A DNA stretch of 64,000 nt from CBDCMJ01 sp965224325 (GTDB lineage: Bacteria; Chloroflexota; Dehalococcoidia; Lucifugimonadales; UBA3495). The notes under the pieces were generated by a model. The model searched no databases. It saw only the letters and a program-made list of their open reading frames with translations, and was not told the origin of the DNA. The position numbers were made by a program, and so were the translations under genes. The DNA lies in NCBI GenBank assembly GCA_965224325.1, contig CBDCYT010000003.1, positions 62,001-126,000 on the forward strand, given 5' to 3'. Shown here one piece after another: positions 16,174 to 25,475 of the stretch (its first letter is position 1; each line of letters opens with the position of its first letter).

Positions 16174-17355
16174 ATGTTTAGTTATCTGGACCACCTCGAA
16201 TGCACGCAATGCAATGCCATCTATCCGTGCGACCGGTTGAGCAACACAAGTTCGTGTTGCGGTAAGGTGCTCTTCGCGCGCTACGACCTGGCCAGGTTGC
16301 GCCATGACGTTGACCGGGATGCACTGGCCGGGCGCCGCGCCGACATGTGGCGTTTCTCCGAATTGTTGCCCGTTGGCGATGCGGAAAACGTAATCACCCT
16401 CGGTGAAGGTGGGACTCCCCTTTTGGCAGCCTCAAAGCTAGCCGCGGAGCTCGGCTTGGAGCGTTTGTTCGTTAAGGAAGAAGGCTTGAATCCCACCGGG
16501 ACCTTTAAAGCCAGGGGCATTTCCGCGGCGGTCTCCAGGTCCAGAGAGCTGGGCGCCACTGGGTTTGCCATGCCGTCGGCTGGGAATGCCGCGGGCGCAG
16601 CCGCGGCTTATTGTGCGCGGGCCGGAGCTCCACTCAAGGCGTTTATGCCGCAGGATGCCCCCGACGCCAACAAAAAAGAGTGTTTACTGGCCTCTTCCGA
16701 ACTGAATTTGGTGGAAGGCCACATAGGCGACGCCGGCCGCCAGGCGGCGGCTGCAGCCGCGGAGCATGACCTGTTCGACCTTTCGACCTTGAAGGAGCCC
16801 TATCGGGCAGAGGGCAAGAAGACCATGGGCTTGGAAATAGCCCAACAACTGGGCTGGCGATTGCCAGACACCATTGTTTATCCCACCGGCGGCGGCACCG
16901 GCATCATCGGTATGCACAAGGGTTTCCAGGAGTTACTGGAACTGGGCTGGGTGGAAGGCTCGCTTCCCAGGTTCATCGCGGTGCAAGCCGTGGGCTGCCA
17001 GCCCATCGTAAAAGCATACCGCGACAGCGAGGACACCTCGGAACCCTGGGCCAACGCCCAGACTGTGGCTGACGGCCTGCGGGTGCCTCACCCCTTCGCC
17101 GACTATCTCATATTGCGGGCTATCCGGGAGACCGGGGGTACTGCTCTTGCGGTGGAGGACCATGAGATGGTCGAGGGCATGCACCAATTGGCCGCCGCGG
17201 AGGGAATCTTGGCCTGCCCCGAAGGAGCGGCCACCTTGGTCGGGTTAAAACGCCTGGTGGCGGACGGAGTTATCGAGTCCGATGAGTCGGTGGTCTTGTT
17301 GAACACGGGGTCCGGGTATAAGTACCTGCATTTGATCGGGGAAGATGGGGCTTAG
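16174..17355 (+). CDS. thrC: Threonine synthase
   Basis: A 393-residue PLP enzyme that converts O-phosphohomoserine to threonine. The N-terminal zinc-ribbon-like segment has Cys10, Cys13 and Cys28/29. The PLP lysine is Lys112 in NPTGTFKARG, and the phosphate loop appears as PTGGGTGIIG near residue 230. ATG 16174 is preferred to a TTG at 16165 because GGAGA lies about 10 bases upstream. The stop falls inside a perfect 20-bp tandem duplication (17345-17384). The next gene downstream, ispH, is 145 bases away. Confidence 0.93.
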   Translation: MFSYLDHLECTQCNAIYPCDRLSNTSSCCGKVLFARYDLARLRHDVDRDALAGRRADMWRFSELLPVGDAENVITLGEGGTPLLAASKLAAELGLERLFVKEEGLNPTGTFKARGISAAVSRSRELGATGFAMPSAGNAAGAAAAYCARAGAPLKAFMPQDAPDANKKECLLASSELNLVEGHIGDAGRQAAAAAAEHDLFDLSTLKEPYRAEGKKTMGLEIAQQLGWRLPDTIVYPTGGGTGIIGMHKGFQELLELGWVEGSLPRFIAVQAVGCQPIVKAYRDSEDTSEPWANAQTVADGLRVPHPFADYLILRAIRETGGTALAVEDHEMVEGMHQLAAAEGILACPEGAATLVGLKRLVADGVIESDESVVLLNTGSGYKYLHLIGEDGA

Positions 17356-17384
17356 CATTCATTCATGGGGCTTAGCATTCATTC
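17345..17384. repeat. 20-bp perfect tandem duplication at the thrC stop
   Basis: Two adjacent copies (17345-17364, 17365-17384) of a 20-base unit that begins ATGGGGCTTAG and contains the thrC stop TAG. This is a recent slippage or duplication event. Confidence 0.9.
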
Positions 17385-17500
17385 TTCGAAGACACCGTGC
17401 CCGGAAGCGTTCGTCGAAAATCGACGAGATGCCTAATGGGCCCAAGCTGGGTCCGTAGCGCCGGATAATACAGTTGACGCATAAGCAGGGAGGACCGGCT

Positions 17501-18400
17501 ATGGAGGTATTACTCAGTTCCCCGCGGGGATTTTGCGCTGGTGTGGTGCGGTCCATCGAGGTCGTCGATATCTGTCTTCGCAAGTTCGGCGCGCCGATAT
17601 ACGTGAAGCACCAGATCGTGCACAATCCCCACGTAGTCGCGGACCTAGAACGCAAAGGCGCCATCACCGTAGAGACGATAGAAGAGATCCCCGAGGGCTC
17701 CATGGTAGTATTCTCCGCCCACGGATCTGCTCCCGAGGACTTTACAAAGGCCGAGGAGCGCGGTCTTCGGGTTATTGATGCTGTTTGCCCTCTGGTTACC
17801 CGGGTGCATAACGAGGCCAAAAAGTACTACGCTGAAGGAAAAAAAGTGCTCCTGGTGGGACATAGGGGACACCAAGAGGTGAGGGGAACGATGGGGCAGG
17901 TGGAGATGACCCTAGTCGCCGACGAGTTGGACTCAGACCTTCCCGATTGGGACCCGAGCGAACAAGTGGCCGTGCTGACCCAAACCACCCTGTCAGTCAG
18001 AGACACCGCCAGGACCATCGACGCCATCCAAAAGCGCTTCTACAACGCGGTGGTTCGTAACGACATATGCTACGCTACCACAAACCGGCAAACGGCAGTG
18101 ACGCAGATGGCTGAGATGGTGGAGTTGGTGTTGGTAATCGGCGCAGAAAACAGCTCCAATTGCAATCGCCTACGTGAGGTTGCCGCAGCCCAAGGCGTGC
18201 CTTCCTACCTGATAAATGGACCTGAGGAGATCGATCCTAACTGGATACAAAACGTGAAAAAGGTAGGAATCACTTCTGGGGCTTCCACGCCGGAAGTGCT
18301 GGTGAAAAGCGTGATTGAGGCTCTGGCGCCGGAGAAGGTGACCATGCTGTCCGGCGTGGAGGAGGACGTCGCTTTCACCTTGCCCAGAGAGTTGCGTTAG
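17501..18400 (+). CDS. ispH: 4-hydroxy-3-methylbut-2-enyl diphosphate reductase
   Basis: A 299-residue iron-sulfur enzyme, the last step of the MEP isoprenoid pathway, making IPP and DMAPP. The three cluster cysteines are at Cys12 (RGFCAGV), Cys96 (DAVCPLV) and Cys190 (NDICYATTNRQ), and HGSAPE and HRGHQE carry substrate-binding histidines. GGGAGG at 17488-17493 supports ATG 17501; the longer TTG frame from 17474 is less likely. The gene heads a plus-strand run with the flippase-like and DUF488 genes. Confidence 0.95.
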   Translation: MEVLLSSPRGFCAGVVRSIEVVDICLRKFGAPIYVKHQIVHNPHVVADLERKGAITVETIEEIPEGSMVVFSAHGSAPEDFTKAEERGLRVIDAVCPLVTRVHNEAKKYYAEGKKVLLVGHRGHQEVRGTMGQVEMTLVADELDSDLPDWDPSEQVAVLTQTTLSVRDTARTIDAIQKRFYNAVVRNDICYATTNRQTAVTQMAEMVELVLVIGAENSSNCNRLREVAAAQGVPSYLINGPEEIDPNWIQNVKKVGITSGASTPEVLVKSVIEALAPEKVTMLSGVEEDVAFTLPRELR

Positions 18401-18440
18401 CCATGGCCTGCCTCTGCCCCGCCGGTGCTCAAGGGAACTA

Positions 18441-19556
18441 GTGTTCCGAATCGGCCGCCAGCCCGGTGGCTCGGCAACAATCAGACACCGGGCTTTTTCT
18501 CTACCTACCCTGGTCGCCGTCGGGTTGGCCATCGCTTTGCTGGTGTTCCTGGTAACACGTTTTGACGTGGACCTGGGCGCAACTTGGAACAAAGTGAAGA
18601 GCTGCAACCCTTGGTTGCTGGCGTCTGCTTTCCTGCTCCATTACACCACGTTCATCTTTCGCGGCGCGAGGTGGCGGATCTTCCTTCAAAATGCCGCCAA
18701 CCAAAATGCTGCCAATCAAGATGCCGGTCAAGACGCCGCCAATGACGAAAATGACGAGGTTGCCGGCGTAGCGCAGCTACCGTTACCCGGCGTCATTTAT
18801 TGCAGCCAGTTGGTGTTCCTGGGGTGGTTCGCCAACGCCGTGGGATGGTTGCGGCTGGGCGACGCCTACCGGGCGTACCTGTATCGGGAGGAGCAGAAAG
18901 CCTCCTTCTCCCGCACCATGGGTACTATCCTGGCGGAGCGGGCGCTGGACACCCTCCTGGTTGCCCTGGTCCTGGCGGCCATCATACCTTTCCTTATCCG
19001 AAACGATGGTGAAGCTGCGCAGACCGTTTTGGCAGTAGCGGCCGCTCTGGTTGTGTTGCTGGCGGCGATGCTAGCGGCAATGTTCTGGATGAGGCGGTGG
19101 GCGGCAAGGAGACTGCCGCGTTGGCTGGCTGAGCGTTATAGCAGGTTTCAGGAAGGGGCGCTGGGCAGTTTTCGTAGGCTCCTACCGGTGACGATTCTGG
19201 GCGTTTTGGCCTGGGCGGCCGAGGTGTCGCGGCTCTATCTCGTGGTGCGAGCCTTGGACTTGGACGTGGGCATCGCTGCGGTGGTCTTTTTGACCATGGC
19301 CAACTCCCTGCTCACCTTAGTCCCGACACCCGGAGGCCTGGGCGCAGTGGAGTCTGGCGTGGCGGGTCTGGCCGTGCGTCTTTCCACCCTGACCGGCAAC
19401 TTCGCCGCCGCCTTGGTCGTGGTAGACCGGGCCATCACCTATCTCAGTATCATTGTAGTAGGCGCATTGTTGTTTGCGTGGCGTCAGGTGTTCCGTAGGG
19501 CCGGCCGGACAGCTTCGGGCCCGGACCTACAGGGCGAGACGAATAACCAACGCTAG
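18441..19556 (+). CDS. Flippase-like/LPG-synthase-TM family membrane protein
   Basis: A 371-residue polytopic membrane protein of the lysylphosphatidylglycerol synthase transmembrane/flippase-like family (UPF0104). Hydrophobic spans run through the length. Family positions include RGARWRIFLQ, NAVGWLRLGDAYRAYLY and the C-terminal PTPGGLGAVESG loop. Between the second span and the following loop there is a low-complexity Asn/Ala/Asp/Glu-rich insert (about residues 78-100). GTG at 18441 is the apparent start. It may flip lipids or make aminoacylated lipids, but the soluble synthase domain is absent. Confidence 0.85.
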   Translation: MFRIGRQPGGSATIRHRAFSLPTLVAVGLAIALLVFLVTRFDVDLGATWNKVKSCNPWLLASAFLLHYTTFIFRGARWRIFLQNAANQNAANQDAGQDAANDENDEVAGVAQLPLPGVIYCSQLVFLGWFANAVGWLRLGDAYRAYLYREEQKASFSRTMGTILAERALDTLLVALVLAAIIPFLIRNDGEAAQTVLAVAAALVVLLAAMLAAMFWMRRWAARRLPRWLAERYSRFQEGALGSFRRLLPVTILGVLAWAAEVSRLYLVVRALDLDVGIAAVVFLTMANSLLTLVPTPGGLGAVESGVAGLAVRLSTLTGNFAAALVVVDRAITYLSIIVVGALLFAWRQVFRRAGRTASGPDLQGETNNQR

Positions 19557-19572
19557 GGAAAGGTTGCCTAAC

Positions 19573-19944
19573 GTGCTATACACTGCCAGCTTTTATGATC
19601 TGGACCACTGGCAAGGCCAACCCTACCGCGTGTCTCGGGCCCATCCCCGCGGCCGGAGGACTCAGTGGTTGACCGCTCCCTTTTTGTACCCGCCGAAAGA
19701 CCTGCTCCAGGCCTATCGAAGCGGTATGCTGGACTTTCAAGGACTTTCTCTGAAGTACCTGTCCGCGGTAAACGCCGCTTATGAGCAGAGCGCGGAGTTC
19801 CAAGACTGGGTTTCCGCACTGTCATCGCCGGGCGACGTCACTTTGCTATGCTTCGAGCGCGGAGATAAGCCCTGCCACCGGAGGGTGGCAGCCGGCTGGC
19901 TGCTGGAGCGGACACCGGAATTGGGTTGCGGAGACCTGCGCTAA
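19573..19944 (+). CDS. DUF488 family protein
   Basis: A 123-residue protein whose C-terminal part has the DUF488 signature VTLLCFERGDKPCHRRVAAGWLLE. GTG at 19573 lies nine bases after GGAAAGG, immediately beyond the upstream stop, so it is probably the last gene of the run. DUF488 proteins are uncharacterised, often linked to DNA or nucleotide metabolism. The first half (LYTASFYDLDHWQG) is more divergent. Confidence 0.8.
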   Translation: MLYTASFYDLDHWQGQPYRVSRAHPRGRRTQWLTAPFLYPPKDLLQAYRSGMLDFQGLSLKYLSAVNAAYEQSAEFQDWVSALSSPGDVTLLCFERGDKPCHRRVAAGWLLERTPELGCGDLR

Positions 19945-20014
19945 CAGGGCGAAGGTGGGCGGGGATTCAAGGGCTTGAGCAAGGAAGGTTGCGCGCCACC
20001 CTCGCGGTGACCTG

Positions 20015-21019
20015 TTACCGCTCTGATCGTCCGGGACGTCCCATAAGTTGGGCGGCGGCTTCTTGGGGCGACAGCCCGTCGAACAGCACCTGGTGAGTGA
20101 CCTGGGTTATGGGCATCTCTACTCCCAGCCGCGCGGCCATCTCCAAGGCAGCGCGAGTGGCATTTACGCCCTCGGCCACGTTATCCATGGATTGTTGAAT
20201 TTCCGGCCAAGTCCGTCCTCTGGCGAGTTGCTCTCCCACGTAGTGGTTGCGGCTCAACGGGCTGTTGCAGGTAGCCATCAAGTCTCCCAGACCGGCAAGG
20301 CCGGCGAAGGTCAGCGGGTGGGCCCCCGAGGCAATCCCCAGGCGGGTGATTTCGGCCAATCCTCTGGTGACGAATGCCGACTTGGCGTTGTCGCCCGCTT
20401 CTATTCCGTCGGCTATCCCCGCTCCTAGAGCGATGATGTTCTTCAAGGCGCCGCCAAGTTCAACGCCTATGACGTCGTCACTGGTGTATACCCGGAAAGA
20501 CCCGGACATTAGGATGGATTGGGCCAACTTCGCATTTGCAATATCTATCCCCGCGACCACCGTGGATGCCGGCTTTCCCTGAATGACCTCATGGGCCAGG
20601 TTGGGGCCCGACAGAACGCAAACGTTGGAATGGAGGTGGGGAGGCAATTCTTGCCGTAGGACCTGACTCATTCTTTCGCCTGCGGGGAGCTCCAAGCCTT
20701 TAGTCGCGCTCAGGACGATAGCGTCCGGGGCGATTTCCTCTCGAATACTTCGGACATTGGGCCTGAATTGGTCGGAGGGCACGGCGATGATGACCAACTC
20801 GGCCAAAGCAATTGCTTCTCGGGCGTCACTGGTGACCGTCAGGGCATCAGGGAAGCGTGCGTGGGGCAGAAACCTCACGTTCCGCCGTGCGGAGTTGAGC
20901 TGGGAGGCTTCCTGCCGAGTGCGGGCCAAAAGCCGCACCAGAGCTCCATCTCGCGCCAGGATGATTCCTAGCGCAGTGCCCCAGGTGGTGGCGCCTACTA
21001 TGGCTACCTTTGGCGTCAA
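20015..21019 (-). CDS. gpsA: Glycerol-3-phosphate dehydrogenase [NAD(P)+]
   Basis: A 334-residue enzyme that makes sn-glycerol 3-phosphate for phospholipids. The N-terminal loop is GATTWGTALG, with LSATKGLE near 110 and the catalytic lysine in GGALKNIIALGAGIADG (about 190). The start is TTG at 21019; no strong ribosome-binding site is visible. It follows plsY, the next enzyme of phosphatidic acid synthesis, on the same strand after about 300 bases. Confidence 0.93.
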   Translation of the reverse strand: MTPKVAIVGATTWGTALGIILARDGALVRLLARTRQEASQLNSARRNVRFLPHARFPDALTVTSDAREAIALAELVIIAVPSDQFRPNVRSIREEIAPDAIVLSATKGLELPAGERMSQVLRQELPPHLHSNVCVLSGPNLAHEVIQGKPASTVVAGIDIANAKLAQSILMSGSFRVYTSDDVIGVELGGALKNIIALGAGIADGIEAGDNAKSAFVTRGLAEITRLGIASGAHPLTFAGLAGLGDLMATCNSPLSRNHYVGEQLARGRTWPEIQQSMDNVAEGVNATRAALEMAARLGVEMPITQVTHQVLFDGLSPQEAAAQLMGRPGRSER

Positions 21020-21322
21020 GAGGAAGCTGCTTCTTGTGTTGTTAGTCTCGGGGTCAAATCAGCTTATCCGGGCGCTCAGACATGGCGCCGGAAAGGAACC
21101 ATCCTGCCATGCAAGGCGTTTCAAAACCGGCTTGCACCCAGTAAACAGTCTTTCGACAAGCTCAGAACGAGCGTAAAAGGGCGGCCTACCCGTTGGTGTC
21201 GCGCTTCTCGGACCACATTTTGGAGTAGGTTCAGGGTCTAGGGCAGCAGAGCCATCTCTCTTCAGGTTATTCCCTTGGCGGCAGGCGCTATTGGGTGAAG
21301 AGGCAGCGTCCTCTACTCGACA

Positions 21323-22045
21323 CTAGCCTGTACGGCTGGCTGGTTGGCCCAAACGGCGTTCGTTCCCTTGGCAGATGCGCTGGATGTTGTCCCGATGCTG
21401 CCAAATGATCATGGCGCTGCCTAAAAATGCGTAAATCGAGTAGATGATGGAATACACTCCAGCCAGTCCCAGCCCCAGCATGCAGAAGCTGCCAATCACC
21501 ACGCCCAGTATCGAACCCAAGGAAAGGTACCGGCTTAGGAGAGCAATCGGTAGAAAGGAAAAGGCCGCAACCGCAGCTGCAATTGGCGCCATGACCGCCA
21601 GCCCTCCAAGACCAGTGAGAACCCCCCGGCCCCCTCGGAATTGCAAGAAAACGGGCCAATTATGGCCCACCAACACCAAGAGACCGGCCGCCGCCTCCCC
21701 CGTTGCCGAACCCAACACCTCCCTGGCTAACGCCACCGCCAGTATTCCCTTGCCCGTGTCCAAGGCCAAGACTACAACGGCCATTTTGCCGCCGCCGGTG
21801 CGCAGCACGTTTGACATGCCCATCCGGCCGCTGCCGTACTCCCGTATGTCTTGCCCCTTCCTAAATCGCATCAGCATATAGCCCCAGGGAATAGAACCGA
21901 TGAGATAGGCCAAGCCCAGGACTGCGGCGTATTGGGCCACTCCCGATTCTCCTTCCATGGTGAGGAACATCACTATCACCAGAGCGGCAATCAGTGGCAA
22001 CGCGACGAGGCTGAGCGCCACGGGGCGTACGGACTGGTTCATCAC
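21323..22045 (-). CDS. plsY: Glycerol-3-phosphate acyltransferase
   Basis: A 240-residue polytopic membrane enzyme of the PlsY family, transferring acyl from acyl phosphate to glycerol 3-phosphate. Motifs: IGSIPWGYMLMRFRKGQDIREYGSGRMGMSNVLRT in pieces at about residues 50-84, GHNWPVFLQFRGGRG near 150, and five or more hydrophobic spans. The GTG start overlaps the der stop (GTGA), so it is coupled to der. It is slightly long (about 200 is usual) because of an extra N-terminal hydrophobic stretch. Confidence 0.92.
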   Translation of the reverse strand: MMNQSVRPVALSLVALPLIAALVIVMFLTMEGESGVAQYAAVLGLAYLIGSIPWGYMLMRFRKGQDIREYGSGRMGMSNVLRTGGGKMAVVVLALDTGKGILAVALAREVLGSATGEAAAGLLVLVGHNWPVFLQFRGGRGVLTGLGGLAVMAPIAAAVAAFSFLPIALLSRYLSLGSILGVVIGSFCMLGLGLAGVYSIIYSIYAFLGSAMIIWQHRDNIQRICQGNERRLGQPASRTG

Positions 22046-23406
22046 TTCTTAAACACCAGTCTCAAATGAGTATGGTCAAACCCGAAGGTGTCCCGCAGCC
22101 GGTTTTCAAGGTATCGCTGGTAGGAAAAGTGCACCAGCTCAGGGTTGTTAACCGTAAACAGAAATGTGGGAGGGTTTACGTCTACCTGGCGCAGACGGGT
22201 GAACTGCAACCTGACCTTCTGCCGGCGTCCCTGGGCTGACGGTGGAGCATGCTCGGCCAGGGCGTCAGCCAGTAGGTATTGCAATTCCCTGGGCGGCACA
22301 AACCGCAGCCGTTCCCGCCACAGTTCCAGCGCTGTTTGCATCACCTGACCGATCCCTTCAGCCCTCAACGCCGAGGTAAAGCAGATGGGCACGTAGGACA
22401 TGAAATGGAGACGCTCCCGCACCAAGGACAGCGCTCTTTCCCTAGCGCCCCTGTTGTCAGATTCCATCAAGTCCCACTTGTTGATCACCACGATCAAGCC
22501 CCGGCAAACGTCCCAGGCTAGGCCGGCGATATGAGCGTCTTGAGCCGTAGTCAGCTCGCTGGCGTCCACCACCAGCAACGCGATGTCGCTCCTGTTTACG
22601 GCGCCGACCGCCCGCATTACGCTGTACTTCTCGATGCCAGGCTGCACGTGCCCGGGGCGCCGTATGCCCGCGGTGTCGATTAGCACAATATCGTTGCCGC
22701 GGTAGCTGATGCCCGTGTCAAGGGCATCTCGGGTTGTGCCCGCTACTTGGCTAACGATGGACCTTTCTTCGCCTAGGACGGCGTTCAGCAACTGAGACTT
22801 GCCTACGTTGGTCCGGCCCACGATGGCCAGCTTTAGCTCGGCGGGCAGGTCAGCGCCTGCCAACCCGTCCTCCGGGTCTTCGGCCGTCTCTTCTGGAAAT
22901 TGCGGGAGTGGTGGGAAGTGAGACACCACCTCATCCATCAATTGATAGATTCCGATGTGGTGATAGGCGCTTATGGGGATGGGCTCACCCAATCCCAGAC
23001 GGTAGAACTCCGGAGCGGCGAACTCCCGCATTTCATTGTCGGACTTGTTCACTGCCAAGATTACGGGCTTAGAGGTGCGTCTAAGGCGGTCCGCCACCAC
23101 TTGGTCCGCAATGGTTAGTCCCTCGGTAACGTCGGTCAGGAAGATAATTACATCGGCGGCTTCCATGGCCATTTCGGCTTGCTCTTGGACTTTCTGCCTG
23201 ATGGAACCTTCCGGGTTCGGCTCCAGACCTCCGGTATCGACCAAAATAAACTCATGCTCGTCCCAACGAGCATCAGCAATCAGCCGGTCTCGGGTCGTAC
23301 CGGCCACTTCAGACACGATTGCGTGCCGTCGTCCCAAGATTCGGTTGAATAGGGACGACTTACCGACGTTGGGGCGGCCTATGAGGGCTAATATGGGCTG
23401 TGGCAA
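22042..23406 (-). CDS. der: GTPase Der (EngA)
   Basis: A 454-residue double GTPase needed for 50S ribosome assembly. The first G domain has GRPNVGKSSLFN, DTGGLE and NKSD; the second has GRTNVGKSQLLN, DTAGIRRPG and NKWD; a C-terminal KH-like domain follows. The start is TTG at 23406. The end overlaps the plsY start by four bases. It lies 28 bases downstream of argF on the same strand. Confidence 0.95.
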   Translation of the reverse strand: MPQPILALIGRPNVGKSSLFNRILGRRHAIVSEVAGTTRDRLIADARWDEHEFILVDTGGLEPNPEGSIRQKVQEQAEMAMEAADVIIFLTDVTEGLTIADQVVADRLRRTSKPVILAVNKSDNEMREFAAPEFYRLGLGEPIPISAYHHIGIYQLMDEVVSHFPPLPQFPEETAEDPEDGLAGADLPAELKLAIVGRTNVGKSQLLNAVLGEERSIVSQVAGTTRDALDTGISYRGNDIVLIDTAGIRRPGHVQPGIEKYSVMRAVGAVNRSDIALLVVDASELTTAQDAHIAGLAWDVCRGLIVVINKWDLMESDNRGARERALSLVRERLHFMSYVPICFTSALRAEGIGQVMQTALELWRERLRFVPPRELQYLLADALAEHAPPSAQGRRQKVRLQFTRLRQVDVNPPTFLFTVNNPELVHFSYQRYLENRLRDTFGFDHTHLRLVFKK

Positions 23407-23433
23407 AACTGCGCTCTGGTCTAGAGAATAGGG

Positions 23434-24348
23434 CTAGCTTAGTATGAACTCGAGTAAAGCCTTTTGTGCGTGCAGGCGGTTGTGGGCCTGATGATAGGCC
23501 ACGGATTGAGGATGTTCCAGCATTCCCGGCGGCACTTCCTCTCCGTAGTGGGCGGGCATGTCGTGCATGAATAGGGCCCCGGCATTGGCTTGGGATAGCA
23601 GCGTGGAGTCCACGGTGTAGCCTTTGAACGCCTTTAGACGCTCAGCCCCCTCTGTCTCTTGGCCCATGCTGGCCCATACGTCGGTATACACCACGTCTGC
23701 CCCAATTACCGCTTCGCTTGGATCCGCCAGCGCCAACACCTCGATGGGGCCCAATCCGGAACGTTGACGCGCTGAAGCTATGGTGGCGCTATCCAAATTA
23801 TATCCCTCGGGCGCCGCGATGGCGAAGCCGGCGCCCACTGCGGGCAGAGCCAGGCACAGGCTGCGGGCCACGTTATTTCCGTCGCCGATGAACGCCAACT
23901 TTACGCCGGCCAGCCGGCCTAGGTGCTCGTACACGGTCAACAGGTCCGCCAGTATTTGGCAGGGATGCTCCCAGTCGGACAGGGCGTTTATTACTGGCAC
24001 GCTTGAGTACTCCGCCAACTCCTCCAAACTCCGGTGGGAAAACACACGGGCAATGACGCAGTCGACATAACCGGAGAGGACGCGAGCGACGTCGGACACT
24101 GGCTCTCGTACGCCCAAGCCTACTGCGTCCTGATTCAAGTAGACGGAGTAACCACCGAGTTGAGCGATTCCTACTTGAAAACTGGTGCTGGTGCGGAGTG
24201 ATGGCTTTTCAAAAAGGAGGGCAACGCTCTTGTTCACAAGAGGTCTGCCGCAATCCTCCTTTTTCATTTGCCTAGCCCGGAGGAGGATGCCCAGAGTCTC
24301 ATCCGGTGTGAGGTCTAAGACTGATAGCAGGTCCCTCTTCATTGGCAT
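23434..24348 (-). CDS. argF: Ornithine carbamoyltransferase (HDMP variant)
   Basis: A 304-residue transcarbamylase making citrulline from ornithine and carbamoyl phosphate. The carbamoyl-phosphate loop is KPSLRTSTSF, the second site is SDWEHPCQILADLLT, and DVWASMGQE gives the ornithine-site SMG. The usual HCLP loop reads HDMP (MHDMPAHYGEE), replacing the conserved cysteine by Asp and leucine by Met. ATG 24348 is supported by AGGAAGG; the longer frame is rejected. Because of the altered loop an allied transcarbamylase is possible, but the rest fits OTC. Confidence 0.87.
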   Translation of the reverse strand: MPMKRDLLSVLDLTPDETLGILLRARQMKKEDCGRPLVNKSVALLFEKPSLRTSTSFQVGIAQLGGYSVYLNQDAVGLGVREPVSDVARVLSGYVDCVIARVFSHRSLEELAEYSSVPVINALSDWEHPCQILADLLTVYEHLGRLAGVKLAFIGDGNNVARSLCLALPAVGAGFAIAAPEGYNLDSATIASARQRSGLGPIEVLALADPSEAVIGADVVYTDVWASMGQETEGAERLKAFKGYTVDSTLLSQANAGALFMHDMPAHYGEEVPPGMLEHPQSVAYHQAHNRLHAQKALLEFILS

Positions 24349-24738
24349 AAAGGCACCTTCCTGACGGGGTGCATCATATAGTAAAGTCGAGCAGCGTTCA
24401 AGCTGGTTGACCGCCCTTTCATGGTCATTCATTCGTCTTGAACAGGACCCCAAACACGCATTACGGAGCCCTCTCCAATCGCATAGTACTCCCCGGAACC
24501 CTCTCCCAGAGAATAACAACGCACCCCGGACGGCCACAGCGCTTGGTCCACGTCCGGGCGGGTATATTGTTCGTCGCGCCTACTTATCAGCCTGCGGGTC
24601 AGCCTTCGTATCAGCCTACTGATCAGATAGAACACATGCTTGATGCACGTCTGGGCGGGCAGGTTAGCCGGGCTGGCTCGAACCGTCTGGTATGATAGCC
24701 AGCGTCTAGTAATCCGATGAGACAGGAGGCCGGATTCA

Positions 24739-25092
24739 ATGGTCACGGATAAAATGCGCCCTGGCCTGAAAGGTCAAAGGCAGACTATTGTGTGTGAGCA
24801 TAATGTCGCGGGCCATGTGCCCAAATTCAGCACTCCGTCGATGATTCAGCTCATGGAGCAGGCCTCCATGAACGCGGTGCACGATTTTCTGGAGGAAGGC
24901 CATACATCCGTTGGCATCGAGGTAAGTGTGCGTCATTTGGCCCCGGCCGACATCGGCTCCACGATCATTGCTTACGCGGAGCTGACGGCGGTGGACCGGA
25001 ACCGGCTTACTTTCCAAGTGGAGGCCTACGATGGCGACCGGAAGTTGGGAGAGGGCGCCCACCGCCGTGCGGTGATCAGCAGCGGCGGGTAA
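24739..25092 (+). CDS. Thioesterase family protein (hot-dog fold)
   Basis: A 117-residue hot-dog protein similar to fluoroacetyl-CoA-type thioesterases: PKFSTPSMIQLMEQASMNAV near residue 30 in pieces, then GIEVSVRHLAPADIGSTI. It probably hydrolyses an acyl-CoA or acyl thioester. AGGAGG at 24724-24729 supports the ATG. A TATGAT -10-like box preceded by TGG lies at 24691-24696. The gene is monocistronic. Confidence 0.85.
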   Translation: MVTDKMRPGLKGQRQTIVCEHNVAGHVPKFSTPSMIQLMEQASMNAVHDFLEEGHTSVGIEVSVRHLAPADIGSTIIAYAELTAVDRNRLTFQVEAYDGDRKLGEGAHRRAVISSGG

Positions 25093-25475
25093 ACGAGCCG
25101 GTGTCCGGTCGTTGGCCTTGGCGGCGCGGGCGCGCTTGAGGGGACCCGGATGTCTAACGGCCCGCAATTGGAGGTTTAATCTCTGCTGTCGACGCTTAGG
25201 CCGACGGTTGTGAAACTGCTTTAGGCGGCTTTCGGTGAATTGGACTCACCAACTCTGGACAGTTGCCTGGAGAGGAGGACGGTTAACCCGGGGTCTGCGG
25301 CTATGCTAAAATTTCCATTAAGTTCCGGCGGTTGCGCTTCTCGTATTGTCTTCTTACGGGCGAGTCACTGGGGATAAGGGTCCCCCAATCTTGGAGTACC
25401 GGCTCCCCCTTCGGCTCCAACATCAACGAGGACTAAAAACCTACTGAAAGTCACCCCTAGTCTGGAGTACCTAAT
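25093..25475. other. Non-coding interval
   Basis: About 380 bases between the thioesterase and the pentapeptide-TIR gene. No gene, RNA or clear promoter was recognised. It includes a GGAGTAC direct repeat about 70 bases apart (near 25393 and 25463). Confidence 0.4.

Noticed and set aside
24349..24537. 63-residue N-terminal extension of ArgF
   Set aside because: ATG 24348 has an AGGAAGG box and gives the normal family length of about 304.
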